A DNA stretch of 64,000 bases from Aquibium sp. A9E412 (GTDB lineage: Bacteria; Pseudomonadota; Alphaproteobacteria; Rhizobiales; Rhizobiaceae): positions 62,001 to 126,000 of the forward strand of contig NZ_JAOAOP010000001.1 of NCBI RefSeq assembly GCF_030398335.1, read 5' to 3'. The position numbers were made by a program, and so were the translations under genes. The notes beneath the pieces are model-generated. The model did no database searches, was not told the DNA's origin, and saw nothing but the letters and a program-made list of their open reading frames with translations. Shown here one piece after another: positions 9,298-20,575 of this stretch. Every line of letters starts with the position of its first letter. The stretch's first letter is position 1.

Positions 9298-10674
9298 CTA
9301 AAAGAATTCCAGGCTGACGCGGAACATCTGCTCGACCTGACGCACCGCCTCCTCGAGCACGAAGATGACCACCCGGTCCTTCGGCCGGATGCGCAGCGAG
9401 CCGTCCGGCTTCAGCACCTCGCCGTCGCGGTAGACGGCGCCGATGCGCATGCCGTCGGGGAACTCGATCTCGCGCAGCGGCGGGCCGACCAGCGGCGAGG
9501 TCTCCAGCGCCTCGGCCTCGATCACCTCGGCCGCGCCGCGCTGGATGTTGTGGACGGCGCGGATGCGGCCGCGCCGCACGTGCTGCAGCACCTTGGAGAT
9601 GGTCACCGAGCGCGGGTTGACGTGCGCGTCGATGCCCAGCGTGCGGGCGAACTCGTGGTAGGTCGGGTTGTTGATCAGCACCAGGTTGGACTTGCAGCCG
9701 AGCCGCTTGGCCATCACGCTCGACAGGATGTTGACCTGGTCGTCGTTGGTCAGCGCCACCATCAGGTCGGCGTGGCGGATGTCGGCCTCGAGCAGCAGCT
9801 TCTGGTCGAGCGCGCTGCCGTGCAGCACCACGGTGCGGCGCAGCTGGTCGGCGATCGTGACGGCGCGCTCGCGCGCGTTCTCGATGATCTTGACCTTGGT
9901 GCTCGACTGCTTGCGCTCCATGGCGCGCGCGACGTAGAGGCCGATATTGCCGCCGCCGGCGATGACGATGCGCGTCGCCTCCGTCTCCTCGTGGCCGAAC
10001 AGGCCGAGCGTGCGGCGCACCTGGTCGCGCGTCGTCACCACATAGGCCATGTCGCCGGCGACGATCTGGTCGCCCGAATGCGGGATGAACAGCTTGTCGT
10101 TGCGCGACAGGCCGACAACGGTCGACGGCAGGTCGGGAAACAGCTCGGTGAGCTGGGCGAGCGGCGTGTTGATGACCGGGCATTCCTCGAGGCACTCGAT
10201 CGCCACCATGGCGACGTTGCCGTCGGCGAACTGCACCACGTCGGTGGCGCCCGGCAGCGCGATGCGGCGCAGCACCATCTCGCCGACCTCCACCTCGGGC
10301 GAGATGATGACGTCGATCGGCATGTGGTCGCGCGAGAACAGGTCCATGTAGTGCGACTTGAGATAGGACTGCGAGCGGATGCGCGCGATCTTGGTCGGCA
10401 CGTTGAACAGCGAGTGGGCCACCTGGCAGGCGACCATGTTGACCTCGTCGTAGAGCGTGACGGCGATGATCATGTCGGCCTGCTGCGCGCCGGCGGCGGC
10501 CAGCACGTCGGGGTGGGCGCCGTGGCCGACGAAGCCGCGCACGTCGAGCGTGTCGCGCACGCCGCGGATCAGCTCCGGCGAGGTGTCGATGACCGAGACG
10601 TCGTTGTGCTCGGCGGCGAGCCTTTCGGCGATGCCGTAGCCGACGCGGCCCGCGCCGCAGATGATGACCCTCAT
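9298..10674 (-). CDS. trkA: Trk potassium uptake regulatory protein TrkA
   Basis: Cytoplasmic, peripheral subunit of the Trk potassium channel that gates TrkH/TrkG in response to NAD(H) or nucleotides. The 458-residue product carries two tandem RCK modules. The first NAD-binding Rossmann motif is CGAGRVGYGIAERL at residues 6-19. The second is AGGGNIGLYVARAM at about residues 241-254. Each is followed by a TrkA-C domain. A possible promoter, TTGCGT and TTAGAC separated by 17 bases, lies upstream in the 124-base gap to ntrX. The position directly downstream of ntrX is conserved in the order. Confidence 0.95.
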   Translation of the reverse strand: MRVIICGAGRVGYGIAERLAAEHNDVSVIDTSPELIRGVRDTLDVRGFVGHGAHPDVLAAAGAQQADMIIAVTLYDEVNMVACQVAHSLFNVPTKIARIRSQSYLKSHYMDLFSRDHMPIDVIISPEVEVGEMVLRRIALPGATDVVQFADGNVAMVAIECLEECPVINTPLAQLTELFPDLPSTVVGLSRNDKLFIPHSGDQIVAGDMAYVVTTRDQVRRTLGLFGHEETEATRIVIAGGGNIGLYVARAMERKQSSTKVKIIENARERAVTIADQLRRTVVLHGSALDQKLLLEADIRHADLMVALTNDDQVNILSSVMAKRLGCKSNLVLINNPTYHEFARTLGIDAHVNPRSVTISKVLQHVRRGRIRAVHNIQRGAAEVIEAEALETSPLVGPPLREIEFPDGMRIGAVYRDGEVLKPDGSLRIRPKDRVVIFVLEEAVRQVEQMFRVSLEFF

Positions 10675-10798
10675 GTCCTGCCCCTACCCCTCAACGAAAC
10701 GCCGCGCCGCGCCGGCGGCGGCCGAACGCCTTGCGGCGACGCCCTGTCTAACCTTTGCGCGCGCGTGAACGCAAAACCGCCGCACCGGCGCCCGGGCC

Positions 10799-12160
10799 TC
10801 ACACGCCGAGCGACTTCAGCTTGCGGTGCAGCGCCGAGCGCTCCATGCCGATGAACTCCGCGGTGCGCGAGATGTTGCCGCCGAAGCGGTTGATCTGGGC
10901 GATCAGGTACTCCTTCTCGAACAGCTCGCGCGCCTCGCGCAGCGGCAGCGCCATGATGTGCTGGTCGGTCTGGCTCGGAACGCGCGGCATGACGTCGCCG
11001 ATCTCGGAGGGCAGCAGGTCGGAGGTGATCGCCTGGTCGGCCTCGCCGTCGCGCGCCAGGATCATCAGCCGCTCGACGTTGTTGCGCAGCTGGCGCACGT
11101 TGCCCGGCCAGTTGTGCGCCTGCAGCACGGCGAGCGCGTCGTCGCCCATGCGGCGCGGCCGGATGCCCGACTGGGCGGCGATCTGCCGCATGAAGTGATC
11201 GACCAGGAAGGGGATGTCCTCGCGCCGCTCCGACAGCGGCGGCACGACGACCGGCACCACCGCCAGCCGGTGGAACAGGTCCTCGCGGAAGCGGCCCTCG
11301 GCGATCATCGCCTCCAGGTTCTGCGCCGTCGAGGAGATGATGCGCACGTCGACCTTGACGCGCTTGGTGCCGCCGACGCGCTCGAACTGCTGGTCGACCA
11401 GCACGCGCAGGATCTTGCCCTGCGTCTCGCGCGGCATGTCGGCCACCTCGTCGAGGTAGAGCGTGCCGCGATGCGCCTCCTCGAGCGCCCCGACCTTGCG
11501 CTCGCCGCCGTTCGATTCGGTGCCGAACAGCTCGATCTCCATGCGTTCGGGCGTGATGGTGGCGGCGTTGAGCGAGACGAAGGGGCCGGCCTTGCGCGCC
11601 GAGCAGGCGTGGATGGCGCGCGCCGCCAGTTCCTTGCCGGAGCCGGACGGGCCCATGATCATGATGCGGCTGTTGGTCGGCGCGACGCGCTCGATGGTCT
11701 GGCGAAGCTGGCTCATCGGGCCGGAGGTGCCGATCAGGTCGAAGGTCTCGCCGCTGCGCCGGCGCAGGTCGGAGACCTCGCGGCGCAGCTTCGAGGTTTC
11801 CAGCGCCCGCTCGCAGATCAGGATCAGCCGGTCGGCCTTGAACGGCTTCTCGATGAAGTCGTAGGCGCCGCGGCGGATCGCCGACACCGCGGTCTCGATG
11901 GTGCCGTGGCCGGAGATCATCACCACGGGCAGCTCGGGATGCAGCGTCTTGACGCGGTCGAGCAGCGCCAGGCCGTCGAGCGTGGAGCCCTGCAGCCAGA
12001 TGTCGAGCAGCACGAGGCGCGGCACCCGGTCGGCGATGGCGGCCAGCGCGCTGTCGCTGTCGCGCGCGGTGCGCGTTTCGTGGCCCTCGTCGCTCAAGAT
12101 GCCGGCGACGAGCTCGCGAATGTCTTCCTCGTCATCCACGATCAGTATGTCAGACGCCAT
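10799..12160 (-). CDS. ntrX: Nitrogen assimilation response regulator NtrX
   Basis: Partner of the membrane sensor NtrY; controls nitrogen, redox and envelope functions in alphaproteobacteria. The 453-residue product has a receiver domain with phospho-acceptor D53 (LVLLDIWLQG), a AAA+ domain with Walker A GPSGSGKE at 170-177, and a C-terminal Fis-type helix-turn-helix ending SALHRKLKSLGV. The GAFTGA loop needed to contact sigma-54 is absent: the region reads FGTESNGGERKVGALEEA. That is typical of NtrX and suggests it does not act as a sigma-54 activator. The start overlaps the end of ntrY by 11 bases. Confidence 0.96.
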   Translation of the reverse strand: MASDILIVDDEEDIRELVAGILSDEGHETRTARDSDSALAAIADRVPRLVLLDIWLQGSTLDGLALLDRVKTLHPELPVVMISGHGTIETAVSAIRRGAYDFIEKPFKADRLILICERALETSKLRREVSDLRRRSGETFDLIGTSGPMSQLRQTIERVAPTNSRIMIMGPSGSGKELAARAIHACSARKAGPFVSLNAATITPERMEIELFGTESNGGERKVGALEEAHRGTLYLDEVADMPRETQGKILRVLVDQQFERVGGTKRVKVDVRIISSTAQNLEAMIAEGRFREDLFHRLAVVPVVVPPLSERREDIPFLVDHFMRQIAAQSGIRPRRMGDDALAVLQAHNWPGNVRQLRNNVERLMILARDGEADQAITSDLLPSEIGDVMPRVPSQTDQHIMALPLREARELFEKEYLIAQINRFGGNISRTAEFIGMERSALHRKLKSLGV

Positions 12161-14420
12161 TTTCGACCTTCTCGTTCTTCTCCGCGTTCCGCGGCGCGGG
12201 TCTGGTCCCGCCGCCCGCGGCCGCCGGCAGCACCATGCGGATCATCGCGCCGACACCGCCGTGGAAGTCGGCCGGCGCGTCGTGCAGCTCCAGCCGGCCG
12301 CCATGGTCTTCGACAATCTTCTTGACGATCGCAAGGCCGAGGCCGGTGCCCTTCTCGCGCGTCGTCATGTAGGGCTCGAGCAGCCGCTGGCGGTTCTCGC
12401 GCGGCAGGCCCTTGCCGTTGTCGGTCACGTCGACGCGGATCGTGTTGCCGATGCGGCGCGCCACGATGCGGATGGCGCCGCCCTCGCTGTCGCCCGTCGC
12501 CTCGATCGCCTCGGCCGCGTTCTTGATGACGTTGCCGAAGGCCTGGCTCATCAGCCGCGTGTCGAAGCGGCCGGTCAGCGGCTCGGCGCCGAAGTCGCGC
12601 TCGAAGGCGATGTCGCTGCGGCTGACCTCGATCAGGAAGGAGGCCTCGCGCAGCGGCTCGCGCAGGTCGAGAAGCTGGATGTCGGGCTTGGGCATGCGCG
12701 CGAAGGCGGAGAACTCGTCGACCATGCGGCCGATGTCGCCGACCTGGCGGATGATCGTGTCGGTGCACTGGTCGAAGATCTCGCGATCCTCGGTGATGAC
12801 CTTGCCGAAGCGCCGGCGGATGCGCTCGGCGGAAAGCTGGATCGGCGTCAGCGGGTTCTTGATCTCGTGCGCGATGCGCCGCGCCACGTCGGCCCAGGCG
12901 GCCGAGCGCTGCGCCTGCACGAGATCGGTGATGTCGTCGATCGTCACCACGTAGGAGTGCGCGCCGCCCTCGCCCTCGCCCTCCTCCGTGGTGATCTGCA
13001 CGTTGAAGGTGCGCTCGGCGCCGGCGCGGTAGAAGGTGACCTGGTCGCGGTAGACGCGGCGGCCGGCGCGCCGCCCTGTCTCGAACACGCGGCCGACATG
13101 CGGCAGCACCTTGGACAGGTTGCGGCCCACCGTGTCGCCGGCGGCGATCGCCAGCATCGTCTCGGCCGAGCGGTTGACGATCGACACCGTGCCGGTCTCG
13201 TCGACGCCGATGACGCCGGCCGTGACGCCGGCGAGCACCGCCTCGGAGAAGCGGCGGCGCTCGTCGATCACGTCCTTGGCCGTCACCAGCTCGTCGCGCT
13301 GCGACTTCAACTGGAGGATCATCTTGTTGAAGGTGTCGCCGAGCGAGGCGACGTCGCCGTCGGAGGCGCGCACCGGCACCGAGACCTCGAGATTGCCGGT
13401 CGCCACCTCGTCGGCCGCGCCGATGAGCTGGCGGATCGGCCGCACCAGCCGGTCGGCGACCGCGATGCCGGTCCAGATCGCCGACAGGATGATGACCAGC
13501 GTGACGACGAGATAAAGCAGCGCGAAGGCGACCTGGGTCTGCACCCGGTTGGCCTCCAGGCCGCGGTACTCGTCGGTGTTGGAGCGCACGATCTGGCGCG
13601 CGCGGATCACCTCCGGGTCGAGCAGGCGCGAGGTGTAGAGATAGACGCCGGGGATCTGGCGCAGCTTGACGATGGCGCCGACGAGGTTGCCCTGGCGCGG
13701 CTCGATCAGCGCCGTACGGCCCTCGGCGGCGGCCTCGAGCGCGCCCGGCGGCGGCTCGGGCAGGCTCGTCTCGCTGGGCATCTGCGCGGCCATGATGACG
13801 GAGCCGTCCTCGCGCATCAGCACCGCGTTGGCGAGCGCGCGGCCGACCGCCTGCTGCGTCAGGAGGTTGCGGAAGCCGTTGCGGTCGAGGCTGTAGACCT
13901 GGCGCGCCCGGTCGAGATCGAAGGCCATCGACAGCGTCGTGCCCTGCAGGTTGCGCGCGTTCTCCTGCACATAGGCCTCGGCGATCGACAGCGAGGACGA
14001 GATGATGACCTTGGTGCGCAGCTCGAACCAGCGGTCGAGGCCGAGGTCGAGGGTGACGGCGGCGATGACGGCCACCAGGATCGCCGGTATGGCGGCGACC
14101 AGCGAGAACATCGCGACGATGCGCACATGCAGCCGCGAGGCCGCGCGGCCGCGCCGGCGCGCGGTGTAGATGCGGTGCGCCTCGCGGCCGATCAGCGCCA
14201 CCAGGAGCACGATGAAGGCGGCGTTGACCGCCATCAGCGCCAGCGTCGTGGTGTCGTCGGGGGTCAGCGGCGTGAGGCCGAGCAGCACGGCGAAGGAGGC
14301 GGCGGCCGTGACCAGCGCGCAGGCGACGGCGATGATGCCCGGCCAGGCGAGCAGGCGGCGGCCTTCGCTCAGGCGCGGTCGCGAGAAAAGCCGTCCGGCG
14401 GTCGGCGTCTGGGTGCTCAT
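12150..14420 (-). CDS. ntrY: Nitrogen sensor histidine kinase NtrY
   Basis: Inner-membrane sensor kinase for NtrX. The 756-residue product has hydrophobic segments at about residues 28-50, 60-80, 99-123 and 297-320. The large periplasmic loop lies between the last two. A HAMP domain (from about 320), a PAS domain (about 385-500) and the kinase core follow. The phosphorylated histidine is H518 in [16 protein letters not shown], and the ATP site includes FGNVIKNAAEAI and GTGLGLAIVKKI. The C-terminus overlaps ntrX. A weak promoter pair (TTGCAC and GCATAA, 17-base spacing) lies in the 90 bases separating it from ntrC, so ntrYX may be transcribed on its own as well as from upstream. Confidence 0.96.
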   Translation of the reverse strand: MSTQTPTAGRLFSRPRLSEGRRLLAWPGIIAVACALVTAAASFAVLLGLTPLTPDDTTTLALMAVNAAFIVLLVALIGREAHRIYTARRRGRAASRLHVRIVAMFSLVAAIPAILVAVIAAVTLDLGLDRWFELRTKVIISSSLSIAEAYVQENARNLQGTTLSMAFDLDRARQVYSLDRNGFRNLLTQQAVGRALANAVLMREDGSVIMAAQMPSETSLPEPPPGALEAAAEGRTALIEPRQGNLVGAIVKLRQIPGVYLYTSRLLDPEVIRARQIVRSNTDEYRGLEANRVQTQVAFALLYLVVTLVIILSAIWTGIAVADRLVRPIRQLIGAADEVATGNLEVSVPVRASDGDVASLGDTFNKMILQLKSQRDELVTAKDVIDERRRFSEAVLAGVTAGVIGVDETGTVSIVNRSAETMLAIAAGDTVGRNLSKVLPHVGRVFETGRRAGRRVYRDQVTFYRAGAERTFNVQITTEEGEGEGGAHSYVVTIDDITDLVQAQRSAAWADVARRIAHEIKNPLTPIQLSAERIRRRFGKVITEDREIFDQCTDTIIRQVGDIGRMVDEFSAFARMPKPDIQLLDLREPLREASFLIEVSRSDIAFERDFGAEPLTGRFDTRLMSQAFGNVIKNAAEAIEATGDSEGGAIRIVARRIGNTIRVDVTDNGKGLPRENRQRLLEPYMTTREKGTGLGLAIVKKIVEDHGGRLELHDAPADFHGGVGAMIRMVLPAAAGGGTRPAPRNAEKNEKVENGV

Positions 14421-14510
14421 GGATCGCTACAGCCCGTCGTCTGCGTTGCCCTTATGCAACGCCTTGTGGCGCATGTGCAACAGGCGCCTGCGGCCAATCG
14501 TGGGCGCCGG

Positions 14511-15967
<1,457 letters not shown>

Positions 15968-15968
<1 letters not shown>

Positions 15969-17101
15969 CAGACGACCGCCTCGTCGGCCGTCTCCGCGCC
16001 CTCCGCGCCGCCGTCGCGCCAGGCCGGCATCAGGATGCGGAAGACGGTGCCGCGCGTGGTGGAATCGCACTCGATGACGCCGCCATGGTCGCCGACGATC
16101 TTGGCGACCAGCGCCAGACCGAGGCCGGAGCCGTTCTGCTTGGTGGTGATGAAGGGGTCGAACAGGATCGGCAGGATGTCGTCGGGCACGCCGGGCCCGT
16201 TGTCCTGGACGCAGAACTCGAGCGGCAGCGAGACGCGGTCGCGGGTGCCCGGCACCGACAGCCGCATGCCGGGACGGAAGGCGGTCGACAGGCGGATCTC
16301 GCCGTCCTCGCGGCCCTCCAGCGCCTCGGCGGCGTTCTTCACCAGGTTGAGGAAGACCTGGACGAGCTGACTGCGGTTGGCCGGCACGGGCGGCAGCGAG
16401 GGGTCGTAGTCCTCGACGATGCGCAGCTTGCGGGCGAAGCCGTTCCGCGCCACCGCCTTCACGTGGTCGAGGATGACGTGGATGTTGACCGGCATGCGGT
16501 CGACCGGCCGGTCGTCCGAAAATACCTCCATGCGGTCGACCAGCGAGACGATGCGGTCGGTCTCCTCGGTGATCAGCCGGGTCAGCGCGCGGTCGGCGTC
16601 CGACACCGCGCTCTCGAGGAGCTGGGCGGCGCCGCGGATGCCCGACAGCGGATTCTTGATCTCGTGCGCCAGCATGGCGGCGAGCCCGGTGACCGAGCGC
16701 GCCGCGCCGCGATGCGTCATCTGGCGGTCGATCTTCTCGGCCATCGACCGCTCCTGGAAGAGCACGACGACCGAGCCCGGCAGCTCCGGCACCGGCGCGA
16801 CATAGATGTCGACGATGCGGTCGGGGCCGAGCCGCGGCGAGGAGACGTCGACGCGGTACTCCTTGAACGGCGCGCGGCGCTCGCGCACCTGGGAGACCAG
16901 CGTGATCAGCGGGCTGCCGAAGGGCACGACGTCCGACAGCCGGTTGCGCGCCAGCACGGCGGCACTGGCGCGGAAGAAGTCCTCCGCCTCGGCATTGGCG
17001 TAGCTCACCCGGCCATCGGCATCGACCATGATGACGGGATGGCGGATCGTGTTGAGCACGATCTGCGCGGCCTCGGCCGGCGGCGGCACCGACGCGCTCA
17101 T
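15968..17101 (-). CDS. ntrB: Nitrogen regulation sensor kinase NtrB
   Basis: Cytoplasmic histidine kinase/phosphatase that acts on NtrC under control of the PII protein. The 377-residue product has no membrane segment. A PAS domain covers about residues 12-115. The phosphorylated histidine is H147 in [13 protein letters not shown]. The ATP-binding region shows [22 protein letters not shown] and [12 protein letters not shown]. The gene overlaps dusB upstream by four bases (ATGA) and ntrC downstream by one base, so the three are almost certainly one translationally coupled operon. Confidence 0.97.
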
Positions 17102-18120
17102 GCGGCCGCGCCCCGCGTCTCGCCGGCCGCCAGCAGCGCCGCGCACATCAGCCGCATCACGGTGGCGGGCTCGGCGCCGGTGAGGATCGCGCGGCGCGCC
17201 TCGGGTGCGGTCCGCGGCGCATGGCGGTCGAGATACCAGCCGAGATGCTTGCGCGCCTGACGCAGGCCCGACGCCGTGCCGTAGAGCGCCAGCATCGCCT
17301 CGTAGTGCGCCGCCACGTAGCCGGCCAGCGCGGCGGCATCGCGCGGCACGCCCGGCGCCGCGCGGCCCGCCGCGGCGGCCGCGATCGCGCCCGCCGTCCA
17401 CGGCGCGCCGTAGTGGGCACGGCCGACCATCACCGCATCGGCGCCGGAGCGCGCGAGGATCGCCGCGGCATCGGCCGGGCCGGCGACGTCGCCATTGGCG
17501 ACGACCGGGATCGCCACGGCGCGCTTGACGGCGGCGATGGCGCGCCAGTCGGCGCGGCCCTTGTAGAACTGGCAGCGCGTGCGGCCGTGCACGGTGACCA
17601 TGGCGACGCCCGCCCGCTCGGCCCGCGCGGCGATCAGCGGCGCGTTGAGCGTGGTGTCGTCCCAGCCGAGCCGCATCTTGACCGTCACCGGCACGGCGAC
17701 GGCGCCGATCACCGCCTCGATCAGGGCGAGCGCGCGGTCGGGCTCGCGCATCAGCGCCGAACCGCAATAGCCGCCGGTCACCTTCTTGGCCGGGCAGCCC
17801 ATGTTGATGTCGATGATGTCGGCCCCCTCGCCGGCCGCCACGCGCGCGGCCTCGGCCATCGCCGCGGCCTCGCGGCCGGCGAGCTGAACCATGTGCACGT
17901 CGACGTCGGGCCGGCGGATGCGCCGCGCGGTGTCGCCGCGGCCGCGCGCCAGCTCGCCGCTCGCCACCATCTCGGAGACGACGAGGCCGGCGCCGTGACC
18001 ATGCGCCAGGCGGCGGAAGGCGGCGTCGGTCACGCCGGACATCGGCGCCAGCAAGACGCGGTTGCGGATGGCGACGCCGCCGATCGACAGCGGTTCGGCG
18101 AGGCTTGTCGGTTCGCTCAT
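17098..18120 (-). CDS. dusB: tRNA-dihydrouridine synthase (DusB/NifR3)
   Basis: Flavin enzyme that reduces specific uridines in tRNA. The 340-residue TIM-barrel product has [15 protein letters not shown] near the N-terminus, the [11 protein letters not shown] motif, the catalytic cysteine in GGYCGSALM, and [13 protein letters not shown] chose the ATG at 18120. Two upstream ATGs exist, but the predicted transcription start is at about 18148, which would make the longest version leaderless, and GGA lies at a workable distance from 18120. The old name nifR3 reflects its constant place upstream of ntrB, as here. Confidence 0.95.
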   Translation of the reverse strand: MSEPTSLAEPLSIGGVAIRNRVLLAPMSGVTDAAFRRLAHGHGAGLVVSEMVASGELARGRGDTARRIRRPDVDVHMVQLAGREAAAMAEAARVAAGEGADIIDINMGCPAKKVTGGYCGSALMREPDRALALIEAVIGAVAVPVTVKMRLGWDDTTLNAPLIAARAERAGVAMVTVHGRTRCQFYKGRADWRAIAAVKRAVAIPVVANGDVAGPADAAAILARSGADAVMVGRAHYGAPWTAGAIAAAAAGRAAPGVPRDAAALAGYVAAHYEAMLALYGTASGLRQARKHLGWYLDRHAPRTAPEARRAILTGAEPATVMRLMCAALLAAGETRGAAA

Positions 18121-18154
18121 GCACATTCCAAGGGCAACAACTGCCATTGCCTAA

Positions 18155-18183
18155 ATTCTAGACATTCGCGGGCGCGGGCGCAA
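18155..18183 (-). promoter_or_regulatory. Candidate sigma-70 promoter of dusB-ntrBC
   Basis: On the minus strand TTGCGC (18183-18178) and TAGAAT (18160-18155) are separated by 17 bases. The -10 is one base from consensus. The predicted start near 18148 gives a 27-base leader before dusB. The gap is shared with divergent ispDF. Confidence 0.6.
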
Positions 18184-18273
18184 CCGGCTTTGCGGCCAGG
18201 GCGCGACAAACCGGCTGGCGCTCGCCGCCCGCGGCGACTACAGCTTCGCACGACGAGGCACAACGGGACCGGC

Positions 18274-19506
18274 ATGACGACGACACGAACGGACAGCGCG
18301 ACGACGGCGGACGACCGGGTGGCGGTGGTGATCGTGGCCGCCGGCCGCGGCGAGCGCGCCGGCGCAGCGGCCGAGGGCCCCAAGCAGTACCGGACGATCG
18401 GCGGCAAGCCGGTGCTGCGCCGCACGCTGGAGGCCTTTCTCGCCCATCCGCGCATCGGTCCGCTGGCCGTGGCGATCCACCCCGACGACGGCGCGCTCTA
18501 CGCGGCGGCCGTGGGGGGGCTCGAGGGCGACGTGGTCGCGGTGCCGGGCGGCGCCTCGCGGCAGGCCTCGACGCGGCTGGCGCTGATGGCGCTGCGCGAG
18601 CGGCAGCCGCGCGCGGTGCTGATCCACGACGGCGTGCGGCCATTCGTCGACGGCGCGCTGATCGACCGCGTGGTGGCGGCGCTCGACGCCGGCGACGGCG
18701 CGCTGCCCGCCCTGCCCGTCTCCGACACGCTGAAGCGCGCCGGCGCCGACGCCGCGGTCGGGGAGACGGTGCCGCGCGACGGGCTCTACGCCGCGCAGAC
18801 GCCGCAGGGCTTTGCGTTCGCGCCGATCCTGGCCGCGCACGAGCGCGCCTTCGCCGCCGGCCGCGAGGACTTCACCGACGATGCGGCGATCGCCGAGTGG
18901 GCCGGGCTCGCCGTGCGCATCGTGGCGGGCTCGCCCGACAATGTGAAGCTGACCTGGAGCCGCGACCTGGCGCTCGCCGACAGCCGGCTGACGGCGGCGG
19001 CCGCCGCGTTCCCCGACGTGCGCACCGGCAACGGCTACGACGTGCACCGCTTCGGACCCGGCGACCACGTCACGCTGTGCGGCGTGGCGATCCCCTACGA
19101 GCGGCGGCTGTCGGGCCATTCCGACGCCGATGTCGGGCTGCACGCGCTGACCGACGCGCTGCTGGCGACCTGCGGTGCGGGCGACATCGGCACGCATTTC
19201 CCGCCTTCCGACCCGCAGTGGAAGGGGGCGGCCTCGGCGCTCTTCGTCGCCCATGCGGCGGCGCTGGTGCGGGCGGCCGGCGGGCGCATCGCCAATGCCG
19301 ACGTGACGCTGATCTGCGAGGCGCCGCGCATCGGCCCGCACCGGACCGAAATGGTCGCCAGCATGGCGCGGCTGCTCGGCCTCGCCGAGACGCGGGTGTC
19401 GGTCAAGGCGACGACCAACGAGCGGCTGGGCTTCGTCGGCCGCGGCGAAGGCATCGCGGCGATCGCCACGGCCACCGTCGTCTATCCCGGCGGGCTCGCC
19501 GAATGA
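18274..19506 (+). CDS. ispDF: Bifunctional IspD/IspF enzyme of the MEP pathway
   Basis: Single polypeptide carrying two non-consecutive steps of isoprenoid precursor synthesis: CDP-ME synthesis from MEP (IspD) and formation of ME-cyclodiphosphate (IspF). The 410-residue product has the IspD part at about residues 10-235 with [12 protein letters not shown], the [12 protein letters not shown] segment and IHDGVRPF. The IspF part runs from about 247 to the end with metal ligands in [10 protein letters not shown], the [15 protein letters not shown] segment and [13 protein letters not shown]. The fusion is characteristic of many alphaproteobacteria. Its last bases overlap the start of pncC (ATGA). 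Confidence 0.96.
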   Translation: MTTTRTDSATTADDRVAVVIVAAGRGERAGAAAEGPKQYRTIGGKPVLRRTLEAFLAHPRIGPLAVAIHPDDGALYAAAVGGLEGDVVAVPGGASRQASTRLALMALRERQPRAVLIHDGVRPFVDGALIDRVVAALDAGDGALPALPVSDTLKRAGADAAVGETVPRDGLYAAQTPQGFAFAPILAAHERAFAAGREDFTDDAAIAEWAGLAVRIVAGSPDNVKLTWSRDLALADSRLTAAAAAFPDVRTGNGYDVHRFGPGDHVTLCGVAIPYERRLSGHSDADVGLHALTDALLATCGAGDIGTHFPPSDPQWKGAASALFVAHAAALVRAAGGRIANADVTLICEAPRIGPHRTEMVASMARLLGLAETRVSVKATTNERLGFVGRGEGIAAIATATVVYPGGLAE

Positions 19507-20003
19507 GCGCCGACCTGACGGCGCTGGCGCGCTCGGTGCTCGGCGCGGCGGAGCACCGCGGGGTGATGATCGCCACGGCCGAATCGTGCACCGGCGGGCT
19601 GATCGCCGCGCGGCTGACCGACATCGCCGGCTCCTCGGCGGTCGTCGACCGCGGCTTCGTCACCTATTCCAACGCCGCCAAGACGGAGATGCTGGGCGTG
19701 CCGGAGGCGACCCTCGCCGCGCACGGCGCGGTGTCGCGCGAGACGGCGCTCGCCATGGCCGAAGGCGCGCTGGCGCGCTCGCACGCCGGGCTCGCCGTGT
19801 CGGTCACCGGCATCGCCGGGCCGGGCGGCGGCTCGACGGAGAAGCCGGTCGGGCTGGTGTGGTTCGGGCTCGCCGCGACCGGCCGTCCGGCGCACGCCTC
19901 GCGGCGCATCTTCGCCGACCGCGGCCGCGATTTCGTGCGCCGCGAAAGCGTCGCGGTGGCGCTGCGGCTGCTGCTCGACGCGATCGGCACGCAGGCGCGC
20001 TAG
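19503..20003 (+). CDS. pncC: Nicotinamide-nucleotide amidohydrolase (CinA C-terminal type)
   Basis: Deamidates NMN to NaMN in the bacterial pyridine nucleotide cycle. The 166-residue product is the stand-alone CinA C-terminal domain, with [17 protein letters not shown] near residues 23-39, [16 protein letters not shown], and the glycine-rich [17 protein letters not shown]. There is no N-terminal COG1058 domain. It is translationally coupled to ispDF by an ATGA overlap. The NMN amidase activity is known for the family; the sequence here adds no direct evidence beyond motifs. Confidence 0.93.
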   Translation: MSADLTALARSVLGAAEHRGVMIATAESCTGGLIAARLTDIAGSSAVVDRGFVTYSNAAKTEMLGVPEATLAAHGAVSRETALAMAEGALARSHAGLAVSVTGIAGPGGGSTEKPVGLVWFGLAATGRPAHASRRIFADRGRDFVRRESVAVALRLLLDAIGTQAR

Positions 20004-20017
20004 GCCGTTCTGCGTTT

Positions 20018-20084
20018 CACGGAATCGCAGATCGGCTCCAACTCATTGTTTTTACGCGTTTGCGGGCGGCGAACCGGTTGCCAC
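20018..20084 (+). repeat. Dispersed intergenic repeat, copy 1
   Basis: This 67-base stretch between pncC and the Coq10-like gene aligns without gaps to the reverse complement of 49078-49144. By eye 57 of 67 positions agree. Conserved blocks are GGAATCGCAGATCGGCTC, CGCGTTTGCGG and CGGCGAACCGGT. The tail seen in other copies is degraded here. Confidence 0.75.
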
Positions 20085-20098
20085 CCCCTGCCGGCGCG

Positions 20099-20563
20099 TC
20101 AGCCGACGCTCGCCGGCTTGCCGTAGACGGCGTCGGCGCGGCGCTCGAAGGCCTCGGCGAACATGCGGAAGGCGCGGTCGAACATGGCGCCCATCAGCGT
20201 GGCCAGGATGCGGCTCCTGAACTCGTACTCTATGAAGAAGTGGACGTCGCAGCCGCCCTCGCCGGCCGGCTCGAAGCGCCAGCGGTTCTCGAGATAGCGG
20301 AACGGCCCGTCGAGATACTTCACGTCGATGCGCCGCTCCTGCGGCCGCAGCACGACCTGGGTGGTGAAGGTCTCGCGGATCGCCTTGTAGCCGACGGTCA
20401 TCGCCGCGACCAGCACCGTCACGTCGTCGCGCTGCTTGCGCGAGCGCACGGTGAGCGCCTCGCACATCGGCACGAACTCGGGATACTTCTCCACGTCGGC
20501 AACGAGGTCGAACATCCTCTCCGGCGTGTGCCCGACGCGGCGGACCGTCTCGTGTTTCGGCAT
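20099..20563 (-). CDS. Coq10/RatA-family START-like protein
   Basis: Small START-domain protein of the polyketide cyclase/Coq10 group; homologues assist ubiquinone function. The E. coli member was named RatA as a ribosome-association toxin, so database names differ. The 154-residue product shows the family landmarks RVGHTPERMFDLVADVEKYPEFVPMCE near the N-terminus, an internal LDGPFRYLENRWRF, and VHFFIEYEFRSRILATLMG before the C-terminal helix. There is no signal peptide. It lies 12 bases downstream of lipA on the same strand, the usual place in this order. A lipid-binding role in respiration is the more likely of the two. Confidence 0.9.
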   Translation of the reverse strand: MPKHETVRRVGHTPERMFDLVADVEKYPEFVPMCEALTVRSRKQRDDVTVLVAAMTVGYKAIRETFTTQVVLRPQERRIDVKYLDGPFRYLENRWRFEPAGEGGCDVHFFIEYEFRSRILATLMGAMFDRAFRMFAEAFERRADAVYGKPASVG

Positions 20564-20575
20564 GATTCCAGCGGT

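Noticed and set aside
14451-14480. NtrC binding site before ntrY
   Set aside because: GCATGTGCAAC-type sequence resembles half of an NtrC site, but the second half is missing; only a weak promoter can be argued.
17098-18147. Longer dusB start at 18147
   Set aside because: The predicted transcription start at about 18148 would make this leaderless, and the extra residues do not match the family; the ATG at 18120 is preferred.
18178-18210. Possible fifth copy of the dispersed repeat between dusB and ispDF
   Set aside because: Only CAACCGG, TTTGC and CGCGAC blocks agree with the family. Similarity is too short and patchy, and the stretch overlaps the dusB -35.
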